Notes: generated by a model not told the origin, from the letters alone. A stretch of 64,000 bases of DNA from CAVVPY01 sp963750295 (GCA_963750295.1 CAVVPY010000001.1:434001-498000), one strand, 5' to 3'. Counted from the stretch's first letter, positions 8,294 to 17,454 are shown. Numbers and translations are program-made.

Positions 8294-10005
8294 CCCCTTC
8301 GGCTCCTGACGCGGCTACACAGCAATTGCGCTCCGCGCGCGATTTCCTGCTCGAGCACCGCACCGACTACGAAACCGCGCGTGCCGGGTTCCGCTGGCCG
8401 CGGCCAGAACAGTTCAACTTCGCGCTGGACTGGTTCGATGCCGTGCTCGCGACCGAACACCCGAACCGGGCGGCCCTGCGCATCATCGAGCAGGACGGCC
8501 GCGACGCGTCCTACACCTATGCCGAGCTGTCCCGGCGCTCCGACCAGGTCGCCGGCTGGCTGCGCTCGCACGGCGTCGCCCGGGGCATGCGGGTGCTCGT
8601 CCTGCTCGGCAACCAGGTGGAACTGTGGGAAGTCACGCTCGCCGCGATGAAGCTTGGCGCCGTGCTGATCCCGGCCACCACGCTGCTTGCCGAGGCGGAC
8701 CTTCGCGACCGCGTCGACCGGGGCCACGTCGGTGCGGTGATCGCGCAGACCGAGATCGCCGAGCGGTTCGACGACGTCCCAGGTTCCTACCTGCGCATCG
8801 CGGTCGGTGGGCCGGTCCAGGGCTGGTTGCGTTACGGGGACACCGAGACCTCGCTGGCCCAGTTCAGCCCGGACGGGCCGACCGGCGCGGACGACTCGCT
8901 GTTGCTGTACTTCACGTCCGGTACCACGGCCCTGCCCAAGCTGGTCGAGCACACGCACACCAGCTACCCGATCGGCCACCTGTCGACGATGTACTGGATC
9001 GGGCTGCAGCCCGGCGACGTCCACCTGAACGTGTCCAGCCCCGGCTGGGCCAAGCACGCCTGGTCGTGCGTGTTCGCCCCGTGGATCGCCGGCGCCACCA
9101 TCTGCCTGTACAACTACGACCGCTTCGACGCCCCGGCGATGCTCGACGTGCTGCGCGACGCGGGCGTGACGACGTTCTGCGCGCCGCCGACGGTGTGGCG
9201 GATGTTGATCCAGCAGGATCTGTCGCAGTGGCAGACGTCGATCCGCGAGGTGGTCGGCGCGGGCGAGCCGCTCAACCCCGAGGTCATCCAGGCCGTCCAG
9301 CGCGGCTGGGGGCTGACCATCCGCGACGGGTTCGGCCAGACCGAGACCAGCCTGCAGATCGGCAACTCGCCGGGCCAGCGGCTGCAGCTCGGGTCGATGG
9401 GCCGGCCGATGCCGGGCTTCGAGATCGTCCTGGTCGACCCGCTCACCGATCAGCCGGCGGACGAGGGCGAGATCTGCGTGACGTGTGAGCCCGAGCGGCC
9501 GGTCGGGTTGATGGTGGGTTACCGCAGCAGTGCCGGCGCGGACGTCGAGCGCAACGCGGCTGCGTTCGCAGGTGGGCGGTACCACACCGGTGACGTCGCC
9601 CAGCGCGACGGCGACGGCTACATCACCTACGTCGGGCGCACCGACGACGTGTTCAAGGCCAGTGACTACCGGATCAGCCCGTTCGAACTCGAGAGCGTGC
9701 TCATCGAGCACCCGGCCGTGGCCGAGGCCGCGGTCGTGCCGGCTCCCGACGAGCTTCGGCTGGCCGTGCCGAAGGCCTACGTCACGCTCGTGGCCGGGCA
9801 GCAGCCGAGCAAGGAGCTGGCGGGTGAGATCTTTCGGCACTCGCGCGAGAACCTGGCCGGGTACAAGCGGATCAGGCGGCTGCAGTTCGCCGAGTTGCCC
9901 AAGACGATCAGCGGCAAGATCCGGCGGGTCGAGCTGCGGACGGCCGAACGGGACCAGGCGGGCGTGCGGTCTGCGGACGAGTACCGCGAGGAGGACTTCG
10001 CGTAG
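8290..10005 (+). CDS. Acyl-CoA synthetase (AMP-binding, medium-chain type)
   Basis: 571 residues from GTG 8290. ANL-superfamily ligase, forming acyl-AMP then acyl-CoA. Motifs: the P-loop LLYFTSGTTALPK, the aromatic motif DGFGQTETS, the TGDVAQRDGDGYITYVGRTDDVFK hinge region, and the catalytic Lys in PKTISGKIRR near the C-terminus. The P-loop ends TTALPK rather than the more common TTGxPK, as in the medium-chain (ACSM/MACS) group; APPTVWRM and SSPGWAKHAWS also fit that group. It is coupled to the upstream hydrolase by a four-base overlap. Actual chain-length preference cannot be read from sequence. Confidence 0.9.
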   Translation: MTPSAPDAATQQLRSARDFLLEHRTDYETARAGFRWPRPEQFNFALDWFDAVLATEHPNRAALRIIEQDGRDASYTYAELSRRSDQVAGWLRSHGVARGMRVLVLLGNQVELWEVTLAAMKLGAVLIPATTLLAEADLRDRVDRGHVGAVIAQTEIAERFDDVPGSYLRIAVGGPVQGWLRYGDTETSLAQFSPDGPTGADDSLLLYFTSGTTALPKLVEHTHTSYPIGHLSTMYWIGLQPGDVHLNVSSPGWAKHAWSCVFAPWIAGATICLYNYDRFDAPAMLDVLRDAGVTTFCAPPTVWRMLIQQDLSQWQTSIREVVGAGEPLNPEVIQAVQRGWGLTIRDGFGQTETSLQIGNSPGQRLQLGSMGRPMPGFEIVLVDPLTDQPADEGEICVTCEPERPVGLMVGYRSSAGADVERNAAAFAGGRYHTGDVAQRDGDGYITYVGRTDDVFKASDYRISPFELESVLIEHPAVAEAAVVPAPDELRLAVPKAYVTLVAGQQPSKELAGEIFRHSRENLAGYKRIRRLQFAELPKTISGKIRRVELRTAERDQAGVRSADEYREEDFA

Positions 10006-10036
10006 CCAACCGGCGCGCGTGCGCCAGTAGGCTGAC

Positions 10037-10546
10037 GTGGTGAGTGTCGAGATCATCAGCCGGGTGCTGCCCGGTATCGGCGTGTGCCAGGAGATCGACC
10101 TGCGTGACGGCAACCGGGTCGGCATCGTCACCCGGCGCAACGGCGTGCGCGACGTCGTCGTGTACGACGCGGACGGCGACGGCGCACTCGGCTCGATCTC
10201 CCTGGACGGCGACGAGGCGAACGCGATCGCCGAACTGCTCGGAGCACCGCAACTGGTCGAGCGGCTGGCCGAACTGCACGACCTGGCCAGCGATCTCGTC
10301 ACCGAGCAGTTGCCGCTGGCGGTCGGCTCGCCGTTCGACGGTCGACCACTGGGCGACACCCAGGCCCGCACGCGGACGGGTGCGTCCATCGTGGCGATCC
10401 TGCGCGGAGGTTCCATGCACGCATCGCCGACGCCGGACTTCGAACTGCGCGGCGGTGATCTGGTGATCACCGTTGGTACGCGGGGCGGCGTCGACGGCGT
10501 GGGCAAGATCCTCGACGGGTCGGCCGGCCTGCCCGATACCGGCTGA
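10037..10546 (+). CDS. TrkA-C domain regulatory subunit of the adjacent antiporter
   Basis: 169 residues; GTG 10037 or GTG 10040 are equally possible. The C-terminal 75 residues (PFDGRPLGDTQARTRTGASIVAI...FELRGGDLVITVGT) are a typical RCK_C/TrkA-C ligand-binding fold. The N-terminal half (LPGIGVCQEIDLRDGNRVGIVTR) is the small partner domain found in KhtT-like subunits. Such proteins gate CPA2 antiporters in response to a bound ligand, possibly c-di-AMP or a nucleotide. The antiporter gene begins four bases after this stop, so the two surely form one operon and probably one complex. Confidence 0.88.
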   Translation: MVSVEIISRVLPGIGVCQEIDLRDGNRVGIVTRRNGVRDVVVYDADGDGALGSISLDGDEANAIAELLGAPQLVERLAELHDLASDLVTEQLPLAVGSPFDGRPLGDTQARTRTGASIVAILRGGSMHASPTPDFELRGGDLVITVGTRGGVDGVGKILDGSAGLPDTG

Positions 10547-10550
10547 GGTC

Positions 10551-11783
10551 ATGCCGCTCGCGTCCGGGGGCGGGGCTGAAACCACCACCCTGCTCATCGA
10601 ACTGGGCGCCATCCTGTTCGTTCTCGGGGCGATCGGACGCGTCGCCAAGGCGGTGCGCGTCCCGGTGATTCCGCTCTATCTGCTCGCCGGCCTGTTCTTC
10701 GGTCAGGGGGGATTCGTCTCCTTGAGTGCGAGCAACGACTTCCTCACCGTCGCGGCAGAGATCGGCGTGATCTTGCTGCTCGTCATGCTCGGGCTCGAGT
10801 ATTCGGCGACCGAACTCGTCGCCAGCGTGCGTACGCAGGCGCCGCTCGGCCTGCTCGACGGGGTGCTGAACGCTGCTCCGGGCGCCGTCGTCGCCCTCGC
10901 GCTGGGGTGGGGTGGCATCGCGGCGCTGGCGTTGGCCGGCGTGACCTGGGTGTCGTCGTCCGGCGTGATCGCCAAGATGCTCGGGGATTCGGGCCGGCTC
11001 GGAAATCGCGAGGTGCCGGCCATTCTCGCCATCATCGTGCTCGAGGACCTGATGATGGCGATGTACCTCCCGCTGCTGACCGCGGTGCTCGCGCCCGGAA
11101 GTGCCGCCACCGTGATCGTCACCGTGCTCGCCGCGACGGGGACGGTCGCCCTGATCATCGTGCTCGTCCTGCGATACGGGCAGCACCTGAGCTCGCTGTT
11201 CTCGGCCAAGGACCCCGAGTCACTGCTGCTGGGCGTGCTCGGTCTGACGCTGCTCGTCGCCGGGCTGGCCGACGAGTTGAAGGTGTCGGCAGCGGTCGGC
11301 GCGTTTCTCGTCGGAATCGCGCTGTCGGGCACGATCGCCGACACGGCGGCCGAACTGCTGGCCCCGCTGCGCGATGTGTTCGCGGCCGCGTTCTTCGTGA
11401 CCTTCGGGTTGTCGACCGACGCCGGGTCGTTGTGGCCGATGCTTCCGGTCGCGCTGATCCTGCTGGTGGTCACGTCGGCGACGAAGATCACCACCGGCTA
11501 CGTCGCCGCTCGCCGGGACGGCGTGAAACGGCGGGGTAGGTGGCGTGCTGGCGTCACGCTCGTCCCGCGCGGCGAGTTCTCGGTCGTCATCGCCACGCTC
11601 GCCGTGTCGGCGGGTGTGGAACCGAAACTCGCCCCGCTCACCGCCTGTTACGTGCTGCTCACGATCGGCCTGGCTGCCGCGATCCAGACGTTGCCCGACC
11701 GGCTCCTGGCCGAATCGACCCGCACCCGGGGCCCACGCCCGGACGCCCGGAGTCGGCACCAGTTCGATCAACCGCCCGGCTGA
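10551..11783 (+). CDS. CPA2-family cation:proton antiporter (KefB-like)
   Basis: 410 residues from ATG 10551, with about 12 predicted hydrophobic segments. Signature regions: IPLYLLAGLFFGQGG, EIGVILLLVMLGLEYS, WVSSSGVIAKML and LEDLMMAMYLPL (the CPA2 ion-site helix), then AVGAFLVGIALSG. There is no C-terminal NAD-binding RCK_N domain; that regulatory role is supplied in trans by the TrkA-C protein four bases upstream. It probably exports K+ or Na+ in exchange for H+ across the cytoplasmic membrane. The pair resembles Rv3236c/Rv3237c of M. tuberculosis, which I recall lying near aroA there too. Confidence 0.9.
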   Translation: MPLASGGGAETTTLLIELGAILFVLGAIGRVAKAVRVPVIPLYLLAGLFFGQGGFVSLSASNDFLTVAAEIGVILLLVMLGLEYSATELVASVRTQAPLGLLDGVLNAAPGAVVALALGWGGIAALALAGVTWVSSSGVIAKMLGDSGRLGNREVPAILAIIVLEDLMMAMYLPLLTAVLAPGSAATVIVTVLAATGTVALIIVLVLRYGQHLSSLFSAKDPESLLLGVLGLTLLVAGLADELKVSAAVGAFLVGIALSGTIADTAAELLAPLRDVFAAAFFVTFGLSTDAGSLWPMLPVALILLVVTSATKITTGYVAARRDGVKRRGRWRAGVTLVPRGEFSVVIATLAVSAGVEPKLAPLTACYVLLTIGLAAAIQTLPDRLLAESTRTRGPRPDARSRHQFDQPPG

Positions 11784-11792
11784 GCCGGTCGG

Positions 11793-13103
11793 TCAGCCGG
11801 CAGCAGCGGGGACGTCGGCCGAGCCGAGGCGCACGGGCAACGCTGCCCAGCCGCGCAACACGCGGGTCGGCCGACGGGTGCCGGGGCCTTCGGCGGCCAG
11901 ATGGGGGAACCGCTCGAACAGGCTGCGCAGGCCGATCTCACCCTCGAGCCGGGCGAGTGCGGCGCCGAGGCAGAAGTGCCGCCCGCCCGAGAACGCCAGG
12001 TGCCGGTTCGCGTTCGACCGCTGGACGTCGAAGGCGGACGGGTTGGGGAACACCGCCGGGTCACGGTTCGCCGCGGCGAGCAGCAACGCCACGAACGAGT
12101 CCTGCCCCACCCGGCGGCCGGCGAGCTCGAGATCGCGGTTCGCAACCCGGGCGGTCATCTGTACGGGCGACTCGAGTCGCAGGATCTCATCGACCGCGTT
12201 CGACCACAGGCTCGGATCGGCGCGCAGCACGTCGAGCTGGTCGGGGTGGTCGATCAGTAGCCGAATGCCGTTGCCCAGCAGGTTGACCGTCGTCTCGAAC
12301 CCGGCCGCCAGCACCAGTCCAGCGGTCGCTCGCAGTTCCTCGTCGGTGAGGTGCTGCCCCTCGGCGGTCGCCTGGATCAGCTTGCTCATCAGGTTGTCGC
12401 CCGGCTCGCGTCGCAGGCTGGCCAGATGCTGACCCAGCCAGCGGTCGAAGCGCAGCAACCCCGTCTCGACCGTGCGGAACTGCCTGTAGGTCAAGGCGAA
12501 GTCGAGACTTGGGGCTGCATGTTCGCCGAATTCCAGGACGCGCTCGCGGTCGGCCTCGGCGACGCCGAGGATGTCGCTGATGATCGCGACGGGCAGCTGC
12601 GCGCAGTACCGCCCGACGATGTCGATCGGACCGGCCTCGGCCGCCAGTCGGTCGAGCAGCCGGTCGGCCACGGCCTGGACGTCGGCCCGCATGGCGGCCA
12701 CCGCGCGTGCCGTGAACACCGACGAGACCAGCGTGCGGTAGCGGGTATGGGTCGGCGGCTCCACCGACAGCAGCGACGGGGCTTCGAGCGGGTGCAGGGC
12801 GCCCGAGCGCGTGCGCCGTTCGATCCACTGCAACCGGGGCAGCACGCTGGAACTGACCGAGGTGGTGCGGAAGTCGTCCGAGCGGAGCACCGAGTGCGCG
12901 ACGGCGTGCGTCGCGCTGACGTAGCCGATCCGGGTCAGGCTGATGTCCCCGCCGGCGCGCAGTTGCTCATAGACCGGGTACGGATCGGCCCGGACGCTGG
13001 GATCTGCGATCAGCCGCGCCTGCGGATCACCTTGGGCGGCCCAGCGCCGGGTCGCCATCCGTCCCAGACCGTGCAGGACCACCCAGCGCGCCATTGTCCG
13101 CAT
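11793..13103 (-). CDS. Cytochrome P450
   Basis: 436 residues from ATG 13103; ATG 13094 is a possible internal start. Motifs are complete: the I-helix AAGFETTVNLLGNG, the K-helix ExxR in VDEILRLESPV, and the heme-ligand loop FSGGRHFCLGAALARLE with the axial Cys. The segment PPTHTRYRTLVSSVFTARAVAAM is the normal P450 C-helix region. This is a soluble class I bacterial P450 that needs separate ferredoxin/reductase partners; none lies nearby. It converges on the antiporter with nine bases between them. Substrate is unknown. Confidence 0.95.
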   Translation of the reverse strand: MRTMARWVVLHGLGRMATRRWAAQGDPQARLIADPSVRADPYPVYEQLRAGGDISLTRIGYVSATHAVAHSVLRSDDFRTTSVSSSVLPRLQWIERRTRSGALHPLEAPSLLSVEPPTHTRYRTLVSSVFTARAVAAMRADVQAVADRLLDRLAAEAGPIDIVGRYCAQLPVAIISDILGVAEADRERVLEFGEHAAPSLDFALTYRQFRTVETGLLRFDRWLGQHLASLRREPGDNLMSKLIQATAEGQHLTDEELRATAGLVLAAGFETTVNLLGNGIRLLIDHPDQLDVLRADPSLWSNAVDEILRLESPVQMTARVANRDLELAGRRVGQDSFVALLLAAANRDPAVFPNPSAFDVQRSNANRHLAFSGGRHFCLGAALARLEGEIGLRSLFERFPHLAAEGPGTRRPTRVLRGWAALPVRLGSADVPAAAG

Positions 13104-13171
13104 GGCATCACTCTGACAGACAGCCGCGGGCGACCGCCAAGCCTGGCGCCGGCGCCGGCGCCGGCCGGGCG

Positions 13172-13651
13172 CTACCGCTCGGCGGCGATCCGGGCCAACG
13201 TCGCCCCGGCTGCGGCCAGCAGGTCGCCAGGGGCGAGTTCGACCTGCAATCCGCGCTTGCCCGCCGACACGTACACGGTGGCGAAATCGGCGGCCGACGC
13301 GTCGACCACGACCCGGAGCCGGGACTTCGAGCCGATCGGCGAGATCCCGCCGACGACGTAGCCGGTCGCCCGTGCTGCCGCCGCGGGCTCCGCCATGCCC
13401 GCCCGCTTGCCGCCCACGGCGGCGGCCAGGGCCCTCAGATTCAGGTGCGCCGCGACGGGGACGACAGCACAGACCAGCGTGCCGTCGACGCGCGCGATCA
13501 GGGTCTTGTAGATGCGGTTCGGGTCCACTCCCAGCGCCGCGGCCGCTTCGTCCCCGTACGCCTCGGTACGCGCGTCGTGCTGGTACGGGTGCAGCGTGTA
13601 CGCGATCCCAGCGTTGCTCAGCAGCGCGGTCGCGGGGGTGCCAGTGGCCAC
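13172..13651 (-). CDS. ybaK: YbaK/EbsC-type aminoacyl-tRNA deacylase
   Basis: 159 residues, typical length. YbaK hydrolyses mischarged Cys-tRNA(Pro). Seen: ALLSNAGIAYTLHPYQHD, YKTLIARVDG with the conserved Lys, VCAVVPVAAHLNLRALAAAVGGKRAGM and TGYVVGGISPIGSK (the GGISP.G loop). A free-standing editing factor fits this size, since there is no ProRS domain. The start ATG 13651 faces the sigR promoter, with the GGAAT element only 24 bases upstream, so expression could be influenced by the same region. Confidence 0.92.
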   Translation of the reverse strand: MATGTPATALLSNAGIAYTLHPYQHDARTEAYGDEAAAALGVDPNRIYKTLIARVDGTLVCAVVPVAAHLNLRALAAAVGGKRAGMAEPAAAARATGYVVGGISPIGSKSRLRVVVDASAADFATVYVSAGKRGLQVELAPGDLLAAAGATLARIAAER

Positions 13652-13674
13652 GCCGAGACTGTAGAGGCTGCGGC

Positions 13675-13700
13675 GGAATGGACCGAGCCACTGCGCCGTT
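13675..13700 (+). promoter_or_regulatory. SigR-type promoter upstream of sigR
   Basis: GGAAT at 13675-13679 and GTT at 13698-13700 are separated by exactly 18 bases. That is the SigR/SigH consensus (GGAAT-N18-GTT) known from Streptomyces and mycobacteria. It points at sigR with a leader of about 100 bases, so sigR probably activates its own transcription after thiol-oxidative stress. Confidence 0.82.
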
Positions 13701-13807
13701 GTGCCCGAGTGATGTCCGCGACCCGGCTGTCGGTGCTGTCCGACCTCAGAGCCCTGCCGCCGCTCCGACTAACATCGGTGGCGGCAAGCAGCGATGAGGG
13801 GATGTCG

Positions 13808-14401
13808 GTGGCCGAAGAAACGGTCGAGGAGCGCCGCGCGCGGTTCGAACGCGACGCGCTGCCCTTCTTGGATCAGCTGTACGCGGCCGCGATGCGGATG
13901 ACGCGTAACCCCACCGACGCCGAGGACCTCGTCCAAGAGACCTTCGTCAAGGCGTTCGCCGCGTTCCACCAGTTCACCGAGGGCACCAACCTCAAGGCCT
14001 GGCTGTACCGGATCCTGACCAACACCTTCATCAACAACTACCGCAAGAAGCAGCGCCAGCCGCTGGAGGCGGGCAACGAGAACGTCGAGGACTGGCAGCT
14101 TGCGCGCGCCGAGTCGCACTCCTCGACGGGCCTGCGCTCGGCGGAGATGGAAGCGCTCGACCACCTGCCGGACTCGGACGTGAAGGACGCGCTGCAGGCG
14201 CTGCCCGAGGACTTTCGCCTGGCGGTCTACCTCGCCGACGTCGAGGGCTTCGCCTACAAGGAGATCGCCGAGATCATGGGCACGCCCATCGGCACCGTGA
14301 TGTCGCGGCTGCACCGTGGCCGCAAACAGTTGCAGCACCTGCTGGCCGACTACGCACGTAGCCGCGGGCTGATTCCCGCCGGCGTGGCGGGAGAATCATG
14401 A
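13808..14401 (+). CDS. sigR: ECF RNA polymerase sigma factor SigR/SigH (thiol-oxidative stress)
   Basis: 197 residues. Region 2 is diagnostic: RFERDALPFLDQLYAAAMRM then TRNPTDAEDLVQETFVKAF, with WLYRILTNTFINNYRK. Region 4 contains LPEDFRLAVYLADVEG and the helix-turn-helix YKEIAEIMGTPIGTVMSRLHRGR. GAGGGG at 13796-13801 lies six bases before GTG 13808 but directly abuts ATG 13802, so I prefer the GTG; ATG 13802 would add two residues. The stop overlaps rsrA (ATGA). SigR directs thioredoxin and mycothiol genes after release from RsrA. A consensus SigR promoter lies upstream. Confidence 0.95.
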   Translation: MAEETVEERRARFERDALPFLDQLYAAAMRMTRNPTDAEDLVQETFVKAFAAFHQFTEGTNLKAWLYRILTNTFINNYRKKQRQPLEAGNENVEDWQLARAESHSSTGLRSAEMEALDHLPDSDVKDALQALPEDFRLAVYLADVEGFAYKEIAEIMGTPIGTVMSRLHRGRKQLQHLLADYARSRGLIPAGVAGES

Positions 14402-14688
14402 GCGGGTTGGGATTCGGGCCGGGGAACATCGACTGTGACGACGTCCTCGACGAGTTGTTCGTCTACATGGACGACGAGACCGACGACGCCACGAAGAGCC
14501 GCATCCGGCAGCACCTGGCCGCCTGCGCCCCGTGCCTGCGGCAGTACGGCCTCGAGCAGGATGTACGGGCGCTGATCACCCGCTGTTGCAGCGGCGACCG
14601 CGCGCCGGCCAGCCTGCACGAGCGGGTCCGCATCCGGATCACCGAGTTGACCGTCGAGAGCGCGCACCTGGAGTACCGGGCCGAATAG
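14398..14688 (+). CDS. rsrA: Zinc anti-sigma factor RsrA
   Basis: 96 residues, ATG 14398 overlapping the sigR stop. The ZAS motif H-x3-C-x2-C is present in RQHLAACAPCLRQYG. Extra cysteines are present: one near the N-terminus (IDCDDVL) and a CC pair in ITRCCSGDRAP, matching the mycothiol-system RsrA pattern in which oxidation forms a disulfide, ejects zinc and frees SigR. Size and position next to sigR support the call strongly. Translational coupling should hold sigma and anti-sigma near equal amounts. Confidence 0.95.
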   Translation: MSGLGFGPGNIDCDDVLDELFVYMDDETDDATKSRIRQHLAACAPCLRQYGLEQDVRALITRCCSGDRAPASLHERVRIRITELTVESAHLEYRAE

Positions 14689-14696
14689 GACGTCGA

Positions 14697-15602
14697 CTAC
14701 GACCCGCCCGTCGTGGCCGCCTCCGGAGCGACCCGGTCGGCGAGTTGGCTGGCCGCGTACTGACCGGCGAGGACCAAGTCGTCGCCGTGCTGACCGAGCA
14801 CCACGCCGTACAACTCCACGACCAGTCCACCGACCAGCCGCCGGCTCAGAAAGGCGAAGCAGCCGCCCGAGGCGTCCATCGACCCGGTCTTGATTCCCGC
14901 GAAGCCGTTCCTGCCGAGCAGGACGTCGGTATTGCGCACGGTGCCCGCCACCGGCAGGTCGTAGCGGTCCTGACCGACGAGCTCGCGGAAGAACCGATCG
15001 TGCATGGCCGCACGTGCCAGCACCAGTTGGTCGGCGGCGGTCGATCGGGTGCGGACGTCGAACCCGCTCGGGTCGGTGTAGTTCGTGTGCCACATGCCGA
15101 GATCGGCCGCCGCTGCGTTCATGTGTGCGACGAACCGCGACACCGACCCGGACACCCACGTCGCGAGCATGATCGCGACGTTGTTCGCCGAGGGCAGCAT
15201 GAGCGCGGCCAGCGCGTCCCGTTCGGTCAGCCGCTCACCCGCGCGCACCGGCACCAGCGACTCGTCCCGGTCGGCGCGGCGAGCGGTGTCGGCGACGTCC
15301 GCAGCGGTCACGGTCAGCGTGAACCCGCGCTGGCCGACCGCGAGCGGGAACCGGTGCAGGACGACGTAGGCAGTCATGATCTTGGCCAGGCTCGCGATCG
15401 GGACCGCACGCTGCCGCGGGCTGATCTGCGCCGGGCCGTTTCCCAGGACGTAGGCCGCCTGCCCGTCGACCGGCCACGGCGCATGGGTCAGCAGGTAGTC
15501 CCGGCGGCTGTCGGCGTCGCGGAGCCCGACGGCCGTGGCGACGAGGACGGCGGCAACGAGGCAGAGGACGAGAACGGGCGAACGGGGCGTGGAGATCGGC
15601 AT
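14697..15602 (-). CDS. D-alanyl-D-alanine carboxypeptidase, S11 family
   Basis: 301 residues from ATG 15602; a GTG at 15611 would add three. Residues about 8-30 form an uncleaved signal or membrane anchor (PVLVLCLVAAVLVATAVGL). The penicillin-binding triads are complete: SxxK in IASLAKIMTAYVVL, SxN in LPSANNVAIML and KTG in AGIKTGSMDASGG. The enzyme should trim the terminal D-Ala of peptidoglycan stem peptides outside the membrane. It lacks the large C-terminal anchor domain of DacA. It converges on rsrA with eight bases between, and is divergent from the two-component genes. Confidence 0.92.
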   Translation of the reverse strand: MPISTPRSPVLVLCLVAAVLVATAVGLRDADSRRDYLLTHAPWPVDGQAAYVLGNGPAQISPRQRAVPIASLAKIMTAYVVLHRFPLAVGQRGFTLTVTAADVADTARRADRDESLVPVRAGERLTERDALAALMLPSANNVAIMLATWVSGSVSRFVAHMNAAAADLGMWHTNYTDPSGFDVRTRSTAADQLVLARAAMHDRFFRELVGQDRYDLPVAGTVRNTDVLLGRNGFAGIKTGSMDASGGCFAFLSRRLVGGLVVELYGVVLGQHGDDLVLAGQYAASQLADRVAPEAATTGGS

Positions 15603-15710
15603 GAGCCACACGTTCGCAACGCGGGGCTATCGTCATCGTTCGGCTCACACTTATGGCGCGCTTATGGGACAACAGCGACGATCATCGCGACAGCTCAGGG
15701 AAGGACGGAC

Positions 15711-16376
15711 GTGCGCGTGCTGCTCGCCGACGACGAGCGCCTGCTCGCCGACACTGTCGCCGAGGGGTTGCGCAAGCTCGCGATGGCCGTCGACGTCTGT
15801 TACGACGGCGAGGCGGCGATCGAGCGGCTCACGGTCAACCGCTACGACGTCGCGGTGCTGGATCGGGATATGCCCCGGCGCACGGGGGACGAGGTGTGCC
15901 GCTGGATGGTCGAGTCGCGGTTGGGCACGCGGATCCTGATCTTGACCGCAGCGGCGGGAATCCGCGATCGGGTCGATGGCCTCGGGCTGGGCGCGGACGA
16001 TTACCTGACCAAGCCGTTCGCCTTCGCCGAACTCAGCGCCCGCATCCAGGCGCTCGCCCGACGGCCCCCGGCCGGGTTCGCGCCGGTACTCGACGCGTAC
16101 GGCGTGGTCCTCGACATCCCGCGTCACCGCGCCCTCCGCGACGGGCGCGTGCTCGATCTGACGCCCAAGGAGTTCGCCGTCCTCTCGGTGCTCATGCGGT
16201 CGGCGGGCCGCGTGGTGAGCGCCGAAGACCTGCTCGAACAGGCGTGGGACGAGCACGCCGACCCGTTCACCAACGCCGTCCGCGTCGCGGTGATGACGCT
16301 GCGCAAGAAGCTCGGCGCACCGGCGATCGTGCACACCGTGCCGAGGGTCGGCTACCGGTTCGGGGACTGCGACTGA
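15711..16376 (+). CDS. OmpR-family response regulator
   Basis: 221 residues from GTG 15711. The receiver domain (1-115) has acidic DDE near the N-terminus, phospho-acceptor Asp in VAVLDRDMPR, Thr/Ala switch ILTAAAG and Lys in DYLTKPFAF. The C-terminal winged helix (about 125-221) contains LDLTPKEFAVLSVLM and VAVMTLRKKLGAP...HTVPRVGYRF, typical of OmpR/PhoB DNA binding. The stop overlaps the start of the histidine kinase (TGATG), so the pair is cotranslated and presumably cognate. The targets are not known; the neighbouring D,D-carboxypeptidase is a candidate by position only. Confidence 0.93.
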   Translation: MRVLLADDERLLADTVAEGLRKLAMAVDVCYDGEAAIERLTVNRYDVAVLDRDMPRRTGDEVCRWMVESRLGTRILILTAAAGIRDRVDGLGLGADDYLTKPFAFAELSARIQALARRPPAGFAPVLDAYGVVLDIPRHRALRDGRVLDLTPKEFAVLSVLMRSAGRVVSAEDLLEQAWDEHADPFTNAVRVAVMTLRKKLGAPAIVHTVPRVGYRFGDCD

Positions 16377-17452
16377 TGCGGCTCGCGCTCACCCCGAAAC
16401 TGCGATTCGCCCTGGCGATGCTGCTGAGCTGGCCGGTCGGCTTTCTCTACCTGGACTGGGCGGTCGAGAACGCGATCAACCTGCTGCGCTACTACCGCGG
16501 TGGCGACCCGGTCTGCATCGGTTGGCGCACGCTCGGCAACGGGTGCGCGCATGCCAGCTACAGCACCTGGCTGGCCTGGTTCGAACTGCTGCTCATCACC
16601 GGCGTCATGGTCGGCCTCGGGATGCTGCTCGCGCTCTGGGTCATCCGTCCGTTCCGCGAGATGGCACACGTCGTGGAGCAGCTGGGGCCGAACAGCCTCG
16701 GGCTACGGCTGCGCGCGCGCGGCCCGAACGACGAGACCCGGCGACTCTCGGATGCGATCGACAAGATGCTCGACCGGATGGCCGAGGGCTACGAGGCGCA
16801 GCGGCGCTTCGCAGCCAACGCCTCGCACGAACTGCGCACGCCGCTTGCCACCCAGCGCGCGCTGATCGAGGTCAGCCTCGGCGCCGCCCTGACTCCCGAC
16901 CAGTTGGACCTGGTGTCGCGCCAACTGCTCGCGACCAACGAGCGCAACGAGCGGCTGGTCGAGGGGCTGCTCGTGCTCGCCGAGACCGAACGCGGGTTGA
17001 TGGCGACCGGCCGGCAGCGGCTGGATCTGATCACGGCCGCCACCATCGAGACCTACCGGGCGAAGGCGGCCGAGCAGGGGGTCGAGATCAGCTGCGAACT
17101 CTCGCCGGTGGACGTGGTCGGCGAGCAGCCGTTGCTCGAGCGGCTCAGCAGCAACCTGGTCCAGAACGCGATCAAGTACAACGGCCAGGGCGGTTCGGTG
17201 CGGGTGGACGTATCGCGTGACGGCGTGCTGGCAGTGTCGAACACCGGACCGACCGTCGCGGCCGAGCAGGTCGCCGGCCTGTTCGAGCCGTTCCGCCGGG
17301 CGAGCGGTGACCGGCTCGAGCACGCCGGGGGTGTCGGGCTGGGCCTGACCATCGCCCGCTCGATCGTCGCCGCGCACGGTGGAGCGATCACGGCTCGGGC
17401 CAACCCCGGCGGGGGGCTCACCGTCGAGGCGCGCCTGCCCGTCGCGTCCTGA
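16376..17452 (+). CDS. Membrane sensor histidine kinase
   Basis: 358 residues. Two transmembrane segments (about 12-30 and 65-90) enclose a short extracytoplasmic loop of some 45 residues holding two Cys (DPVCIGW, GNGCAH) that could form a disulfide. HAMP-like PFREMAHVVEQLG follows. The DHp domain has phospho-acceptor His in NASHELRTPLATQRAL. The ATPase domain has N-box NLVQNAIKYN and G-box GGVGLGLTIARSIV. It partners the response regulator with which it overlaps. The two loop cysteines suggest redox or metal sensing, but that is only inference. Confidence 0.92.
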   Translation: MRLALTPKLRFALAMLLSWPVGFLYLDWAVENAINLLRYYRGGDPVCIGWRTLGNGCAHASYSTWLAWFELLLITGVMVGLGMLLALWVIRPFREMAHVVEQLGPNSLGLRLRARGPNDETRRLSDAIDKMLDRMAEGYEAQRRFAANASHELRTPLATQRALIEVSLGAALTPDQLDLVSRQLLATNERNERLVEGLLVLAETERGLMATGRQRLDLITAATIETYRAKAAEQGVEISCELSPVDVVGEQPLLERLSSNLVQNAIKYNGQGGSVRVDVSRDGVLAVSNTGPTVAAEQVAGLFEPFRRASGDRLEHAGGVGLGLTIARSIVAAHGGAITARANPGGGLTVEARLPVAS

Positions 17453-17454
17453 CC

